Of a stretch of 52,613 bases of DNA, positions 32,285-40,569 are shown one piece after another. The translations under genes were made by a program, and so were the position numbers. How positions within the stretch are numbered: the stretch's first letter is position 1; every line of letters starts with the position of its first letter. The stretch covers positions 1-52,613 of the forward strand of contig DGRE01000044.1 of NCBI GenBank assembly GCA_002389905.1, read 5' to 3'. Under the pieces are notes generated by a model. That model made no database searches. It worked only from the letters and a program-made list of their open reading frames with translations, and was not told the DNA's origin. Source of the DNA: Hungatella sp. UBA4396 (GTDB lineage Bacteria; Bacillota; Clostridia; Lachnospirales; Lachnospiraceae).

Positions 32285-32490
32285 TATGGTTTACCTCCTG
32301 TTTAGTCTAAGCCTGCGGTTTCCCGCAAAGCCTGCTCGTATAAACTGCAAGGGAATCAGACACAAAAAAACCTCTCCGCCCAAAGGACAGAGAGGTCTAC
32401 AAATTCATTTTAAAAAATGATTCTTGTACATTCCTCGGCAGGCGTTTACACCTTATGCCTTACGGCACCTGCTGTCTTCGGCAGTTAATA
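32285..32490 (-). promoter_or_regulatory. L10 leader RNA (rplJ-rplL autoregulation) with attenuator
   Basis: The leader of about 205 nt carries the L10-binding motif segments gccgaagacagcaggtgccg and cgcctgccgagg known from Firmicutes L10 leaders. An intrinsic terminator follows (32364-32398; acctctc/gagaggt stem and seven T). So excess L10-L7/L12 can stop transcription before rplJ. Confidence 0.88.
32364..32398 (-). terminator. Attenuator terminator in the L10 leader
   Basis: Minus-strand hairpin acctctc...gagaggt followed by TTTTTTT, about 80 nt before rplJ. Confidence 0.85.
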
Positions 32491-32497
32491 CTGAAAT

Positions 32498-32526
32498 AGT
32501 ATAACATTATATATAATTCATGTCAA
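32498..32526 (-). promoter_or_regulatory. Promoter of rplJ-rplL
   Basis: Minus-strand TTGACA (32521-32526), 17 bp, TATACT (32498-32503): a near-consensus promoter placed just after the rplA stop. Confidence 0.85.
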
Positions 32527-32539
32527 CCACAAAACAAAA

Positions 32540-33235
32540 TTAGTTCATTAACTTCGCTACGTTCAGCTTTACGCCAGGTCCCATTGTGGAAGCCAGTGTA
32601 ACGCTCTTTAAATAAGCGCCTTTAACTGTACTTGGTTTTGCTTTAACGATTGCATCAACAAGCGTCTGGAAGTTGTCCGCTAACTGTTCTTCTGTGAAAG
32701 AAGCTTTTCCAACTGGCACGTGGATAATATTTGTTTTATCAAGTCTGTACTCAACCTTACCAGCTTTGATGTCGTCGATTGCCTTTGCTACGTCCATGGT
32801 AACAGTTCCGGCTTTTGGGTTTGGCATTAAGCCCTTGGGTCCCAGGACACGTCCTAAACGTCCAACAACACCCATCATGTCCGGTGTGGCAACAACTACA
32901 TCAAAATCCAGCCAGCCTTCGTTCTGGATCTTCGGAATCAGTTCCTCAGCTCCAACGTAATCTGCGCCTGCAGCCTGTGCCTCATCAGCCTTAGGTCCCT
33001 TTGCGAAAACTAAGATCTTTACAGTCTTACCTGTTCCATGAGGAAGTACAACTGCACCACGGATCTGCTGGTCAGCGTGACGGCCGTCACAGCCGGTTCT
33101 GATATGAGCTTCGATGGTTTCATTAAATTTAGCACTTGCATTGGTCTTTACTAAAGAGATCGCTGCCGGTGCATCGTAGAGAACAGAACGATCTACTGTC
33201 TTTGCTGCCTCTGCGTATCTTTTTCCTCTTTTCAT
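32540..33235 (-). CDS. rplA: 50S ribosomal protein L1
   Basis: 231 aa, forms the mobile L1 stalk at the tRNA exit site and acts as a translational repressor of its own operon in many bacteria. Typical segments are MKRGKRYAEAAK, RGAVVLPHGTGKTVKILVFAKG, VGRLGRVLGPKGLMPNPKAGTV and VGKASFTEEQLADN. The start at 33235 has AGGAGG 9 nt upstream. A hairpin repeated in front of rplK precedes it (33252-33280). Confidence 0.97.
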   Translation of the reverse strand: MKRGKRYAEAAKTVDRSVLYDAPAAISLVKTNASAKFNETIEAHIRTGCDGRHADQQIRGAVVLPHGTGKTVKILVFAKGPKADEAQAAGADYVGAEELIPKIQNEGWLDFDVVVATPDMMGVVGRLGRVLGPKGLMPNPKAGTVTMDVAKAIDDIKAGKVEYRLDKTNIIHVPVGKASFTEEQLADNFQTLVDAIVKAKPSTVKGAYLKSVTLASTMGPGVKLNVAKLMN

Positions 33236-33251
33236 TCTAAATAACCTCCTA

Positions 33252-33280
33252 GTGGTATTGTCGGGGATTTTCCCTCCCAC
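33252..33280 (-). repeat. Duplicated leader element, copy before rplA
   Basis: Reads gtgggagggaaaat then ccccgacaataccac on the minus strand. GTGG/CCAC and GGGA/TCCC pairing frames a hairpin 1 nt before the rplA ribosome binding site. It matches the copy at 33757-33784 except for one extra base. Confidence 0.75.
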
Positions 33281-33308
33281 GTTTTCAAAAATCCTTCAAA
33301 TAAGAAAA

Positions 33309-33734
33309 TTATGCTTCTACAGTAATTCCCATGCTTCTTGCAGTACCAGCGATCATGCTCATAGCAGTCTCAACGGATGCAGCATTTAAATCTGGCATTT
33401 TCAGTTCTGCAATCTTCTGCAGTTCAGCCTTGGAAATGGTAGCTACCTTTGTCTTATTCGGTACTGCAGAGCCGGATTTGAGCTTGCAGGCCTTCTTTAA
33501 TAATACAGCAGCCGGAGGAGTCTTGGTGATGAAGCTGAAGCTTCTGTCTGCATAAACAGTGATAACAACCGGAATGATTAAATCTCCCTGATCTGCTGTT
33601 CTTGCGTTGAATTCCTTTGTAAACTGTACAATGTTTACACCATGCTGTCCAAGTGCGGGACCTACAGGAGGAGCTGGTGTAGCCTTTCCTGCTGGAATCT
33701 GCAATTTAATATATCCTGTTACTTTCTTTGCCAT
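33309..33734 (-). CDS. rplK: 50S ribosomal protein L11
   Basis: 141 aa, binds the GTPase-associated centre of 23S rRNA. It has the N-terminal IKLQIPAGKATPAPPVGPALGQHGVNI motif with the proline-rich hinge, and the C-terminal rRNA-binding domain ending IAGTARSMGITVEA. AGGAGG precedes the ATG. Operon: nusG upstream, rplA downstream. Confidence 0.97.
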   Translation of the reverse strand: MAKKVTGYIKLQIPAGKATPAPPVGPALGQHGVNIVQFTKEFNARTADQGDLIIPVVITVYADRSFSFITKTPPAAVLLKKACKLKSGSAVPNKTKVATISKAELQKIAELKMPDLNAASVETAMSMIAGTARSMGITVEA

Positions 33735-33756
33735 AATAAGGCACCTCCTAATAAAT

Positions 33757-33784
33757 GTGGTATTGTCGGGGATTTCCCTCCCAC
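33757..33784 (-). repeat. Duplicated leader element, copy before rplK
   Basis: Same 28-nt hairpin element as at 33252-33280, again a few nt before an AGGAGG site. Probable L1-binding translational operator. Confidence 0.75.
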
Positions 33785-33816
33785 GAGCTTATACGGATAT
33801 AAGCCGCTTTTACTTG

Positions 33817-34332
33817 TTACATCTTTTTCACTTCGCTGAAATTCAGTTCCACCGGTGTTTCACGGCCGAACATCTCAACGCTCATGGTGATGGTTTTCTT
33901 ACCTTCGTTGATGGACTTGATGGCACCAACGGTATCCTTCCATGCACCGGAAGTTACCACAACGGTATCTCCCACTTCAAAGCCAATAATGATCTCCTCA
34001 TTCCGGAATCCAAGCTTTTCCATCTCTTCTTCAGTCAGAGGAACCGGTTTTGACCCAGGGCCTACAAAGCCTGTCACCCCGCGGGTGTTACGTACCACAT
34101 ACCATGTCTCATCGTTCATGATCATGTGGATCAGTACGTAGCCGGGGAACATCTTTTTATCGGCCTTTTTCTCAACGCCATTTTTAAGCTCAATGACGGA
34201 TTCCAGGGGAACCGAAACCTCCAGGATCTGCTCCTGCAGACCTCTGTTTTCGATGGTCTTCTCGATATCGACTTTTACTTTGTTCTCATAACCTGAATAG
34301 GTATGGACTACATACCAATTTGCTTCTGACAT
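33817..34332 (-). CDS. nusG: Transcription termination/antitermination factor NusG
   Basis: 171 aa. It has an N-terminal RNA-polymerase-binding NGN domain (WYVVHTYSGYENKVKVDIEKTIENR, FPGYVLIHMIMNDETWYVVRNTRGVTGFVG) and a C-terminal KOW domain (FEVGDTVVVTSGAWKDTVGAIKSI). It links RNA polymerase to Rho or the ribosome. It follows secE by 4 nt. Confidence 0.97.
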   Translation of the reverse strand: MSEANWYVVHTYSGYENKVKVDIEKTIENRGLQEQILEVSVPLESVIELKNGVEKKADKKMFPGYVLIHMIMNDETWYVVRNTRGVTGFVGPGSKPVPLTEEEMEKLGFRNEEIIIGFEVGDTVVVTSGAWKDTVGAIKSINEGKKTITMSVEMFGRETPVELNFSEVKKM

Positions 34333-34336
34333 AAAC

Positions 34337-34549
34337 TCACCTTAACCCTAAGATAGAACTGAGACCAAATCCGATGATCAGATCAAGAATCGCAATAATC
34401 AGTCCTAAAGCAACCGCCGCTGATACAACTGCCACGGTCTGCTTCATTACGGTTTCTTTGGAAGGCCAAATGATTTTAGCAAACTCGGCCTTTAAACCTC
34501 TGAAAAAGCTTTTCTTCCGAGCACCTTCGTTGTTCACTGTATCTCCCAT
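34337..34549 (-). CDS. secE: Preprotein translocase subunit SecE
   Basis: 70 aa single-spanning subunit of the SecYEG channel. An amphipathic segment (FFRGLKAEFAKIIWPSKETVMKQT) precedes one transmembrane helix (about 41-65). Position between rpmG and nusG is the conserved bacterial order. Confidence 0.95.
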   Translation of the reverse strand: MGDTVNNEGARKKSFFRGLKAEFAKIIWPSKETVMKQTVAVVSAAVALGLIIAILDLIIGFGLSSILGLR

Positions 34550-34573
34550 AATTTCACGTCCTTTACAAACCGA

Positions 34574-34723
34574 TTACTTTGTTTCCTTGTGCATGGTATG
34601 GCTCTTACAGAACTTGCAGTACTTCTTGGTTTCCATTCTGTCCGGATGAGTCTTCTTATCTTTGGTCATGTTATAGTTACGCTGTTTGCATTCAGTACAT
34701 GCCAGTGTGATTTTTGTGCGCAC
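34574..34723 (-). CDS. rpmG: 50S ribosomal protein L33, GTG start
   Basis: 49 aa, shorter than usual ORF cut-offs. The protein reads as L33 with zinc cysteines CTEC and CKFC, plus QRNYNMTKDKKTHPDRMETKKY between them. Translation starts at GTG (34721-34723), 5 nt after GGAGGTGG. The zinc-type form fits the rpmG copy that precedes secE-nusG. First gene of the operon, behind two promoters. Confidence 0.93.
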   Translation of the reverse strand: MRTKITLACTECKQRNYNMTKDKKTHPDRMETKKYCKFCKSHTMHKETK

Positions 34724-34830
34724 GACTTCCACCTCCACTTAAATTTTCGTTGTTGTGTTTTGAGTCTTCCTCTTTGTGTCAAACAATTTTGAGCATAAAA
34801 AAAAGACCTAGCTCTTCCATTCGCCCAATA

Positions 34831-34859
34831 AATATAACACACAGGCCAGGATTCGTCAA
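34831..34859 (-). promoter_or_regulatory. Proximal promoter of rpmG-secE-nusG
   Basis: Minus-strand TTGACG (34854-34859), 17 bp, TATATT (34831-34836). Confidence 0.75.
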
Positions 34860-34900
34860 TCTTTTTTTATGAAAAACTATCGTCTTTACGGCATTTTTGT

Positions 34901-34929
34901 ATTATACCATGGGGTGAGGAAAATTGCAA
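34901..34929 (-). promoter_or_regulatory. Distal promoter of rpmG-secE-nusG
   Basis: Minus-strand TTGCAA (34924-34929), 17 bp, TATAAT (34901-34906), 70 bp upstream of the proximal promoter. The tandem layout is common for ribosomal operons. Confidence 0.7.
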
Positions 34930-35004
34930 GACCGGCGGGGACGATTTTTACTCCGCCACCGCCGGAAATTCCTAAATTGTAATACATAAAAACCAGCTCT
35001 CTTG

Positions 35005-36219
35005 TTATGGCCTTACAGCCGTCCCATCAGGAAGCCGTGAAAACAGCCAGCTATGGTCCATATCCACCGCAGGATACTTCTCTGCTGCTTTCTCATCAAA
35101 TCCTACACCGATACCCGGCCGATCATTGACATAGGCATATCCGTCTCTCACTTCCGGACAGCCAGGGAACACTTCCTGCTCCTCTTTGGTAAAGCCGGAG
35201 AATTCCTGTATGCCGAAGTTATGGCTGTTCAAATCCAGATGCATCTGAACTGCCATTCCAATAGGAGATAAGTCATTGGGCCCATGCCATGCGGTCCGCA
35301 CTCCATAAGCTTCGCTGAAATGAGCCAGCTTTCTGGCCGGGGTCAGGCCTCCGATGTCGCTTAAATGAACTCTGATGAAGTCAATCCACTGATTCTGGAT
35401 AATAGTCTTCCACTCGTTGGGGTTAGTGAACAGTTCACCCATAGCCAGAGGAAGGGTGGTGTGATACCGGAGGGTTTTAAAGAACTCCACATGTTCCGGG
35501 GCAAGGGAATCTTCCAGGAAAAACAGCTTGTACTGCTCCATTTCCTTGGCAAATTCCAAGGTTTCGGAAAGGGTGAGACGCTCATGAACGTCATGCATAA
35601 GCTCCGCGCCCCAGCCGATATCCGTTCTTACGCGGTCAAACAGCTTGTAAACGCTGTCCATATACATTCTGGGATGGAAGTAAGCTCCGCCGGGAGCATG
35701 TTCCGGCTTCACCATACGCTGGATGCTGCCGTCAAAGTTTCCGCCGTAGGTTCCCATATGACACCGGATGTAACGGTAGCCCTCATCCATATAGCCGCGG
35801 ATGCACTCCTCCACCTCTTCGATGGACTTTCCGTCGGCATGGCGGTAAACTGCAAGTCCTTCCCTGCACTTACCGCCTAACAGGCTGTAAAGAGGCATTC
35901 CAGCACGTTTTCCCTTAATATCCCACAGCGCTTCGTCCACGCCGGAAATGGCGTTATTCAGTACAGGCCCGTTTCTCCAATAGGAACTGCCCATCATCAT
36001 CTGCCAGATTCCTTCGATGTCATCAACCGGATGTCCCTTCAGCATGGGACGTAAGTATTCTTCAATAGCAGTCACCACTGCCTTATGCCTCCATGTGAAT
36101 GTGGCACACCCGTAGCCGTATAACTCCGGTTCCGTAGTCTCTACCTTTACAACCACCAGATTGATGTTTCTTGGAGCTGTCACAAAAACTTTAATGTCCT
36201 GGATTTTTATGTTATCCAT
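35005..36219 (-). CDS. Enolase-superfamily sugar-acid dehydratase, D-mannonate dehydratase (ManD/RspA) family
   Basis: 404 aa, the usual ManD length. The N-terminal capping domain is followed by a TIM barrel with metal ligands visible in order: Asp in MHDVHERL (with the general-acid His of the DxH pair), Glu in FFLEDSLAPE and Glu in AMGELF. HGPNDLSPIGMA and FGIQEF close the active site. It dehydrates D-mannonate or D-gluconate to the 2-keto-3-deoxy acid; members differ in activity, so the substrate is uncertain. The start at 36219 has GGAGG about 8 nt upstream. It is the last gene of a sugar ABC operon. Confidence 0.88.
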   Translation of the reverse strand: MDNIKIQDIKVFVTAPRNINLVVVKVETTEPELYGYGCATFTWRHKAVVTAIEEYLRPMLKGHPVDDIEGIWQMMMGSSYWRNGPVLNNAISGVDEALWDIKGKRAGMPLYSLLGGKCREGLAVYRHADGKSIEEVEECIRGYMDEGYRYIRCHMGTYGGNFDGSIQRMVKPEHAPGGAYFHPRMYMDSVYKLFDRVRTDIGWGAELMHDVHERLTLSETLEFAKEMEQYKLFFLEDSLAPEHVEFFKTLRYHTTLPLAMGELFTNPNEWKTIIQNQWIDFIRVHLSDIGGLTPARKLAHFSEAYGVRTAWHGPNDLSPIGMAVQMHLDLNSHNFGIQEFSGFTKEEQEVFPGCPEVRDGYAYVNDRPGIGVGFDEKAAEKYPAVDMDHSWLFSRLPDGTAVRP

Positions 36220-36253
36220 CTTTACTACCTCCGTAAATCGTACTTTATGCAAT

Positions 36254-37096
36254 TTAGCTTTTTACAGCTCCTCCGGTCATTCCAGCGATGAAATACTTCT
36301 GGAAGCTTACAAATAAAACTACCAGCGGAAGGCTGGATATGCTGGACGCTGCCATCAAATCATTCCACTTGATCTGATATTGGGAATTTAAGGAAATAAT
36401 TCCCACAGTCAGGGTTTTTAAATTATCCTTTGACACCAGAACAGAAGAATACATATACTCATTCCATCCGTTAAACAATACAAACATGGCTACCGCCGCA
36501 ATTCCCGGCACGATCAGGGGAAGGATGATATTCCAGAATATACGGAAGCTGGAAGCTCCATCCACTCTGGCCGCCTCGTCAAGCTCCAGGGGAATGGTCC
36601 GGAAATAGGACACGATCATCCAGGTGCTGAATGCGATATTGGTGGCGGCATATACGATAACCAGGCCGAATAAGGTGTTGACAAGCTTATATCTGGAAAG
36701 CACCGCATAAAATGGCACCACCAGCATGACGCTTGGGAACATCTGTGTAATAAGAAGAAAGCTCATAAGCTGTTTTCTTCCCTTAAACTTAAACCTGGTC
36801 ACTCCATACCCTGCCAGGCAGGCGAAGGCCACGCAGATCACCATGGCGGAAAGGCAGACAATCAAGCTGTTCATAGTCATGCGCCCAAAGTTATAGGTAT
36901 TGAAAAACTTGCGGAAGGAATCCAGGGAAAATGGGTCCGGAAGCCACTTAGGCTGGGGATAATAAGTCTGGGGCTCTGTTTTAAAAGCCGTGGATATCAT
37001 CCATAAAACCGGAACCACAATAAATGCGGCCATAATTGTTAGAACCACATAATTTAAAATCATGCTGTTTCTTTTCTTTTTTGTTCTACTCATCAT
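36254..37096 (-). CDS. Carbohydrate ABC transporter permease, MalG family
   Basis: 280 aa with six transmembrane helices and the EAA coupling motif (ELDEAARVDGASSFRIFWNIILPLIVPGI). It pairs with the upstream MalF-type permease, whose end it overlaps by 11 nt. It imports a sugar or sugar acid bound by the upstream lipoprotein. No ATPase is encoded here, so a shared MsmK-type ATPase is probably used, as is common in Bacillota. Confidence 0.94.
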   Translation of the reverse strand: MMSRTKKKRNSMILNYVVLTIMAAFIVVPVLWMISTAFKTEPQTYYPQPKWLPDPFSLDSFRKFFNTYNFGRMTMNSLIVCLSAMVICVAFACLAGYGVTRFKFKGRKQLMSFLLITQMFPSVMLVVPFYAVLSRYKLVNTLFGLVIVYAATNIAFSTWMIVSYFRTIPLELDEAARVDGASSFRIFWNIILPLIVPGIAAVAMFVLFNGWNEYMYSSVLVSKDNLKTLTVGIISLNSQYQIKWNDLMAASSISSLPLVVLFVSFQKYFIAGMTGGAVKS

Positions 37097-37976
37097 CTCT
37101 TGTCACCGCCTTACTCACCAGACTGATCAAATAGCAAATGAAAAACACAAGGATTCCCCAGGCAGAAGCCTTTCCGAATCTCAAGTCATTAAATGCCGTA
37201 CCATAGATGCTCAAGCTGATTAAATTAGTGGCTGTTCCCGGACCGCCTGCTGTCATGGTGTAAATCAGGGTGTACTGCTTGAACCACCACACGCTGTCCA
37301 GAATCAGGACCGTAGTCAGAATGGGCTTTAAAGCCGGAACCGTGATGTATTTAAACTGAGCCCATTTGCTGGCTCCGTCAATTTCTGCCGCCTCGTAATA
37401 ATCCTTTGATATACTCTGAAGTCCGGCCAAAATCATGGTCATGACCAGAGGAAAGCCCTTCCAGATGCAGACAAAGACCACTGCCGGAAACGCCAGCTCC
37501 TTGCTTCCCAGCCAGGATATGTTGGTGGATATAACTCCAATGCTTTTGAGCACACTGTTTAAAATTCCATACATGGGATTCATGATCCAGGTAAACAAAA
37601 GGGCAACCACTGCCTCCGGAAAAAACCAGGGCAGCATGAAGATCACGCGGAAAACCGTTCTTCCCTTAAATTCCTTGTTCAGCATGCTGGCAAGGATAAA
37701 TCCCAGGAGAAAATGACCGCCCACCACCAAAACCATGAACCATGCGGTCAGCAAAACAGACTGGTAAAAGGCCGCTTCCTGAAAGGCTGCCGTATAATAT
37801 TTCAGTCCGACAAAATTCCATTTTGTAACAAGGTTCGTATTGAAAAAGCTGATATAGAACCCATAAATCATAGGATAGATAATAAGGGAGGCTAACATAA
37901 CCACAATCGGCAGGGTAAAGTAATATCCCTGTCTCTGGGATTTCACTTTGACTCGTACAGTTCCATCTTTGCTCAT
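37086..37976 (-). CDS. Carbohydrate ABC transporter permease, MalF family
   Basis: 296 aa with six transmembrane helices and the coupling motif DYYEAAEIDGASKWAQFKYITVPALKPIL. AGGAG-type site precedes the start, 60 nt after the binding-protein gene. Forms the heterodimeric channel with the MalG-type protein. Confidence 0.94.
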   Translation of the reverse strand: MSKDGTVRVKVKSQRQGYYFTLPIVVMLASLIIYPMIYGFYISFFNTNLVTKWNFVGLKYYTAAFQEAAFYQSVLLTAWFMVLVVGGHFLLGFILASMLNKEFKGRTVFRVIFMLPWFFPEAVVALLFTWIMNPMYGILNSVLKSIGVISTNISWLGSKELAFPAVVFVCIWKGFPLVMTMILAGLQSISKDYYEAAEIDGASKWAQFKYITVPALKPILTTVLILDSVWWFKQYTLIYTMTAGGPGTATNLISLSIYGTAFNDLRFGKASAWGILVFFICYLISLVSKAVTRDDE

Positions 37977-38036
37977 AACCTTCTTACTCCCTTCTTAATT
38001 TTTTGAGGGAGGAATTCTCCCCCCTCATTTTTAACC

Positions 38037-39398
38037 TTAGTTGTAATCTTCTAATAATTCGTCAATGTCGCTGATCAGGGTCTTTACTGCTTCTTCGTTT
38101 GACTTCTCGTTAGAGAATACGGAAGCATATGCATTTCCAAGAGCGCTCTTTAAGCCGCTGACACCGGCAAACTTAACAGTTGGGCGGCATCCGTCTGCGA
38201 TCTGCTGTAAGAATCCTGCATAATCTTCTCCGGACACGTACTCTGCCTTCTGTCCTTCTGCGGTAGCCGGAATTTTTCCGCTGCTCTGCCAGAACTGCAT
38301 GTCCTTGTCATGTTCTACGAAGAATCTTAAGTAGTCAATGGCAGCTTCTTTCTCTGCATCCGTAGCATGGGCGCTGACAGCATAACCCTCTGTTCCAAGC
38401 ATGGTTCCAGGGAAATCTCCAGGCATTTTAAAGGAGCCTAAGTTGCCCTTTAAGTCAGGGTTGTTGGCATAAGCCACACCGAGAGCATTCGGTCCTGTTA
38501 AGAACATGCTGGCATATCCCATTGCAAAATAGTTGGCTGCTGTGGGGTAATCCACTTCTGTAATGCCGGTAGGAACGATGCCTTCCACATTCATGTTGGT
38601 CCATCTGGAGAATGCATCCATAAACTTCTGGTCTTCTGTAATGTCAGTTCCCCATGTTCCGTTATCTTCTGTCACACACTCAATTCCGTTTGACCATAAG
38701 TATGCCATGAAACGGCTCTGTCCTGAGGAGTTGTTGGAACCAACCATGTCAAATCCCCACTCGTCCATCTGTCCGTCGCCATTGGTATCCTTTGTAAGAG
38801 CCTTTGCAGTCTCTACAAATTCTTCCCAGGTCTTTGGAATCTCTAAGCCAGCTTCTTTGAAACGGTCCGTACGGTAAATAACTGCTGTCGGCTGAACTGC
38901 TACCGGGAAATAGGACATTTCATCACCAAGCATACAGGAATCCACAACGCCGTTGGCAAAGGAAGCCTTTAAATCTTCCGGTACAAGTCCGCTGATGTCC
39001 GCTGTCAGACCTAAGTCGTGAAGGGTTGCCACTGCATCGGCCGATGTGAAGAAAATAGTTGGCACATCATCAGGTGTAGCTGCCATAGCGGAAAGCTTTG
39101 TGTAGATGTCGTTGGTGCTGACTGCCTGGACTTCGATCGTTACATTTGGATTTTCTGCCATGTATTCTTCGGCATACTTGTAGATATACTGGCCATGGGG
39201 GTCCTCTCCTGCATATCCGTCAAAGACAGTGAGGGTTACCTTCTCTCCCTCTGTCCCCTTGTCTGCGGCGCCTGTATCTCCGCCTTCTGATCCTTTTGCT
39301 GCTGTTGTTTCATTCTGTCCTGCGCCTGAACCGCAGCCTGTTACTGCTGACATGGCCATAAGGGCTGCAAAAAATAATGCAAGAACTTTTTTTCTCAT
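38037..39398 (-). CDS. Sugar ABC transporter substrate-binding lipoprotein
   Basis: 453 aa. The signal peptide ends in a lipobox (AVTGC, Cys about 22), followed by a Gly/Thr-rich linker. The type I sugar-binding fold (family 1, MalE-like) has VTLTVFDGYAGEDPHGQYIYKYAEEYMAENPNV at its start and a GYASMFLTGPNALG motif. Surface lipoprotein delivering substrate to the MalFG-type permeases. First gene of the operon that ends with the dehydratase, so an acidic sugar or uronate-derived oligomer is a plausible ligand. Confidence 0.92.
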   Translation of the reverse strand: MRKKVLALFFAALMAMSAVTGCGSGAGQNETTAAKGSEGGDTGAADKGTEGEKVTLTVFDGYAGEDPHGQYIYKYAEEYMAENPNVTIEVQAVSTNDIYTKLSAMAATPDDVPTIFFTSADAVATLHDLGLTADISGLVPEDLKASFANGVVDSCMLGDEMSYFPVAVQPTAVIYRTDRFKEAGLEIPKTWEEFVETAKALTKDTNGDGQMDEWGFDMVGSNNSSGQSRFMAYLWSNGIECVTEDNGTWGTDITEDQKFMDAFSRWTNMNVEGIVPTGITEVDYPTAANYFAMGYASMFLTGPNALGVAYANNPDLKGNLGSFKMPGDFPGTMLGTEGYAVSAHATDAEKEAAIDYLRFFVEHDKDMQFWQSSGKIPATAEGQKAEYVSGEDYAGFLQQIADGCRPTVKFAGVSGLKSALGNAYASVFSNEKSNEEAVKTLISDIDELLEDYN

Positions 39399-39627
39399 AA
39401 CTGTTTTCCTCCGTTCATGATGATTGGCTAATTTCTTTGCGTGATTTCATCATAGCTCATTCTTCTTGTTTATTCTGTATAGATTTTAGTCAATTATCAC
39501 CATTTTTTAATTATATGTGCAGAGATTTCTCTTCCCTTTTTCCTTTCAGCCGGTGCGTATTTTTTTCTTCAAGAGAAACCAACATATGTAAACTTGTTAC
39601 AATTTTATCATTATCTCTTCGGCATAT

Positions 39628-39654
39628 AAAAAAGACCGTAATCTCTTACGGCCT
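39628..39654 (-). terminator. Terminator overlapping the AraC gene stop codon
   Basis: Minus-strand stem aggccgtaa/ttacggtct followed by TTTTTT. The TAA stop of the AraC gene is part of the 5' arm. Confidence 0.85.
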
Positions 39655-40551
39655 TTGTATATCTCCCTTGCTTCTTTCAAACCATTCCATAATGGATTTC
39701 CGGTACTGCAAAGGAGTGGTTTCCATAACGGACTTAAATTGCCTTAAAAATGTATTCACACTGTCATACCCGCATTTTGCGGCAATGACGGTGACCGTTT
39801 CGTTGGTGTTTTCAAGGAGCTTTGCCGCCTCGCAGATCCGGACTGCATTGATATATTTCACCAGATTTTTTCCGAAATACTTGTTAAACTCCCTGCTGAT
39901 GGTGGCCGGATGGAGATAAAAAAGCTCGCTTAATACTTTTAAGTCCAGGTTTTCCTGATAATGTCCATCAATATGATCCTTAATGGCTCTCATCCGAAGG
40001 TTCATTTCAGACAATTCGCTTTCTGTCCGCTCCAGCTTAAACACCCGGAACATCAAGATGGCGATTTCTGTAATAACCGTCCGCTCCATCATGGAGCGGA
40101 AAGGCTGATGAACATCCTGTTCCCCGTACAGTTCCTTTAACAGCGTAATAATGCGGTTAAATACGTGCTCATCCACATGCTTATAATGGGCCTCATGGGC
40201 CTGGGGTGCGGGAGTGGAAAAGACCTTTTTCAAATCTTCACCAAGATTTAAGCTTTCGTAATAGGAGGGTCTGACCGACAGTCCATACCTTAAGAAGGGA
40301 AGGGCCAGAAGCCTTCTCTGATGATGCTCCTGCCCTCCGATCACCATAATATCTCCCTTTTCCAGAAGGTATTTCTTTCCGCTGACGTAATATTCCGCAG
40401 CCCCCTCTTCCACAAACAGAAATTCGCTTGCGGAATGGATGTGGTGCATTTCATTTTTTTCGTATTCACAGGACCTGGAGATATTATAATTGTCTTCGCT
40501 CAGGGCCCTGAAATGATCCGGTTCCCAGTAGTCATTGATCTCGATTTCCAT
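39646..40551 (-). CDS. AraC-family transcriptional regulator
   Basis: 301 aa. It has an N-terminal cupin effector domain (HHIHSASEFLFVEEGAAEYYVSGKKYLLEKGDIMVIGG, about 35-85) and a C-terminal double helix-turn-helix (about 195-300; LFYLHPATISREFNKYFGKNLVKYINAVRICEAAKLL and VIAAKCGYDSVNTFLRQFKSVMETTPLQYR). It likely activates the downstream sugar ABC-dehydratase operon in response to its ligand (inferred from adjacency). The start at 40551 has AGGAGG 4 nt upstream, just after the rfbD stop, so it is probably co-transcribed with the rfb genes. Confidence 0.93.
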   Translation of the reverse strand: MEIEINDYWEPDHFRALSEDNYNISRSCEYEKNEMHHIHSASEFLFVEEGAAEYYVSGKKYLLEKGDIMVIGGQEHHQRRLLALPFLRYGLSVRPSYYESLNLGEDLKKVFSTPAPQAHEAHYKHVDEHVFNRIITLLKELYGEQDVHQPFRSMMERTVITEIAILMFRVFKLERTESELSEMNLRMRAIKDHIDGHYQENLDLKVLSELFYLHPATISREFNKYFGKNLVKYINAVRICEAAKLLENTNETVTVIAAKCGYDSVNTFLRQFKSVMETTPLQYRKSIMEWFERSKGDIQRP

Positions 40552-40569
40552 ATCTCCTCCTATTGACAA

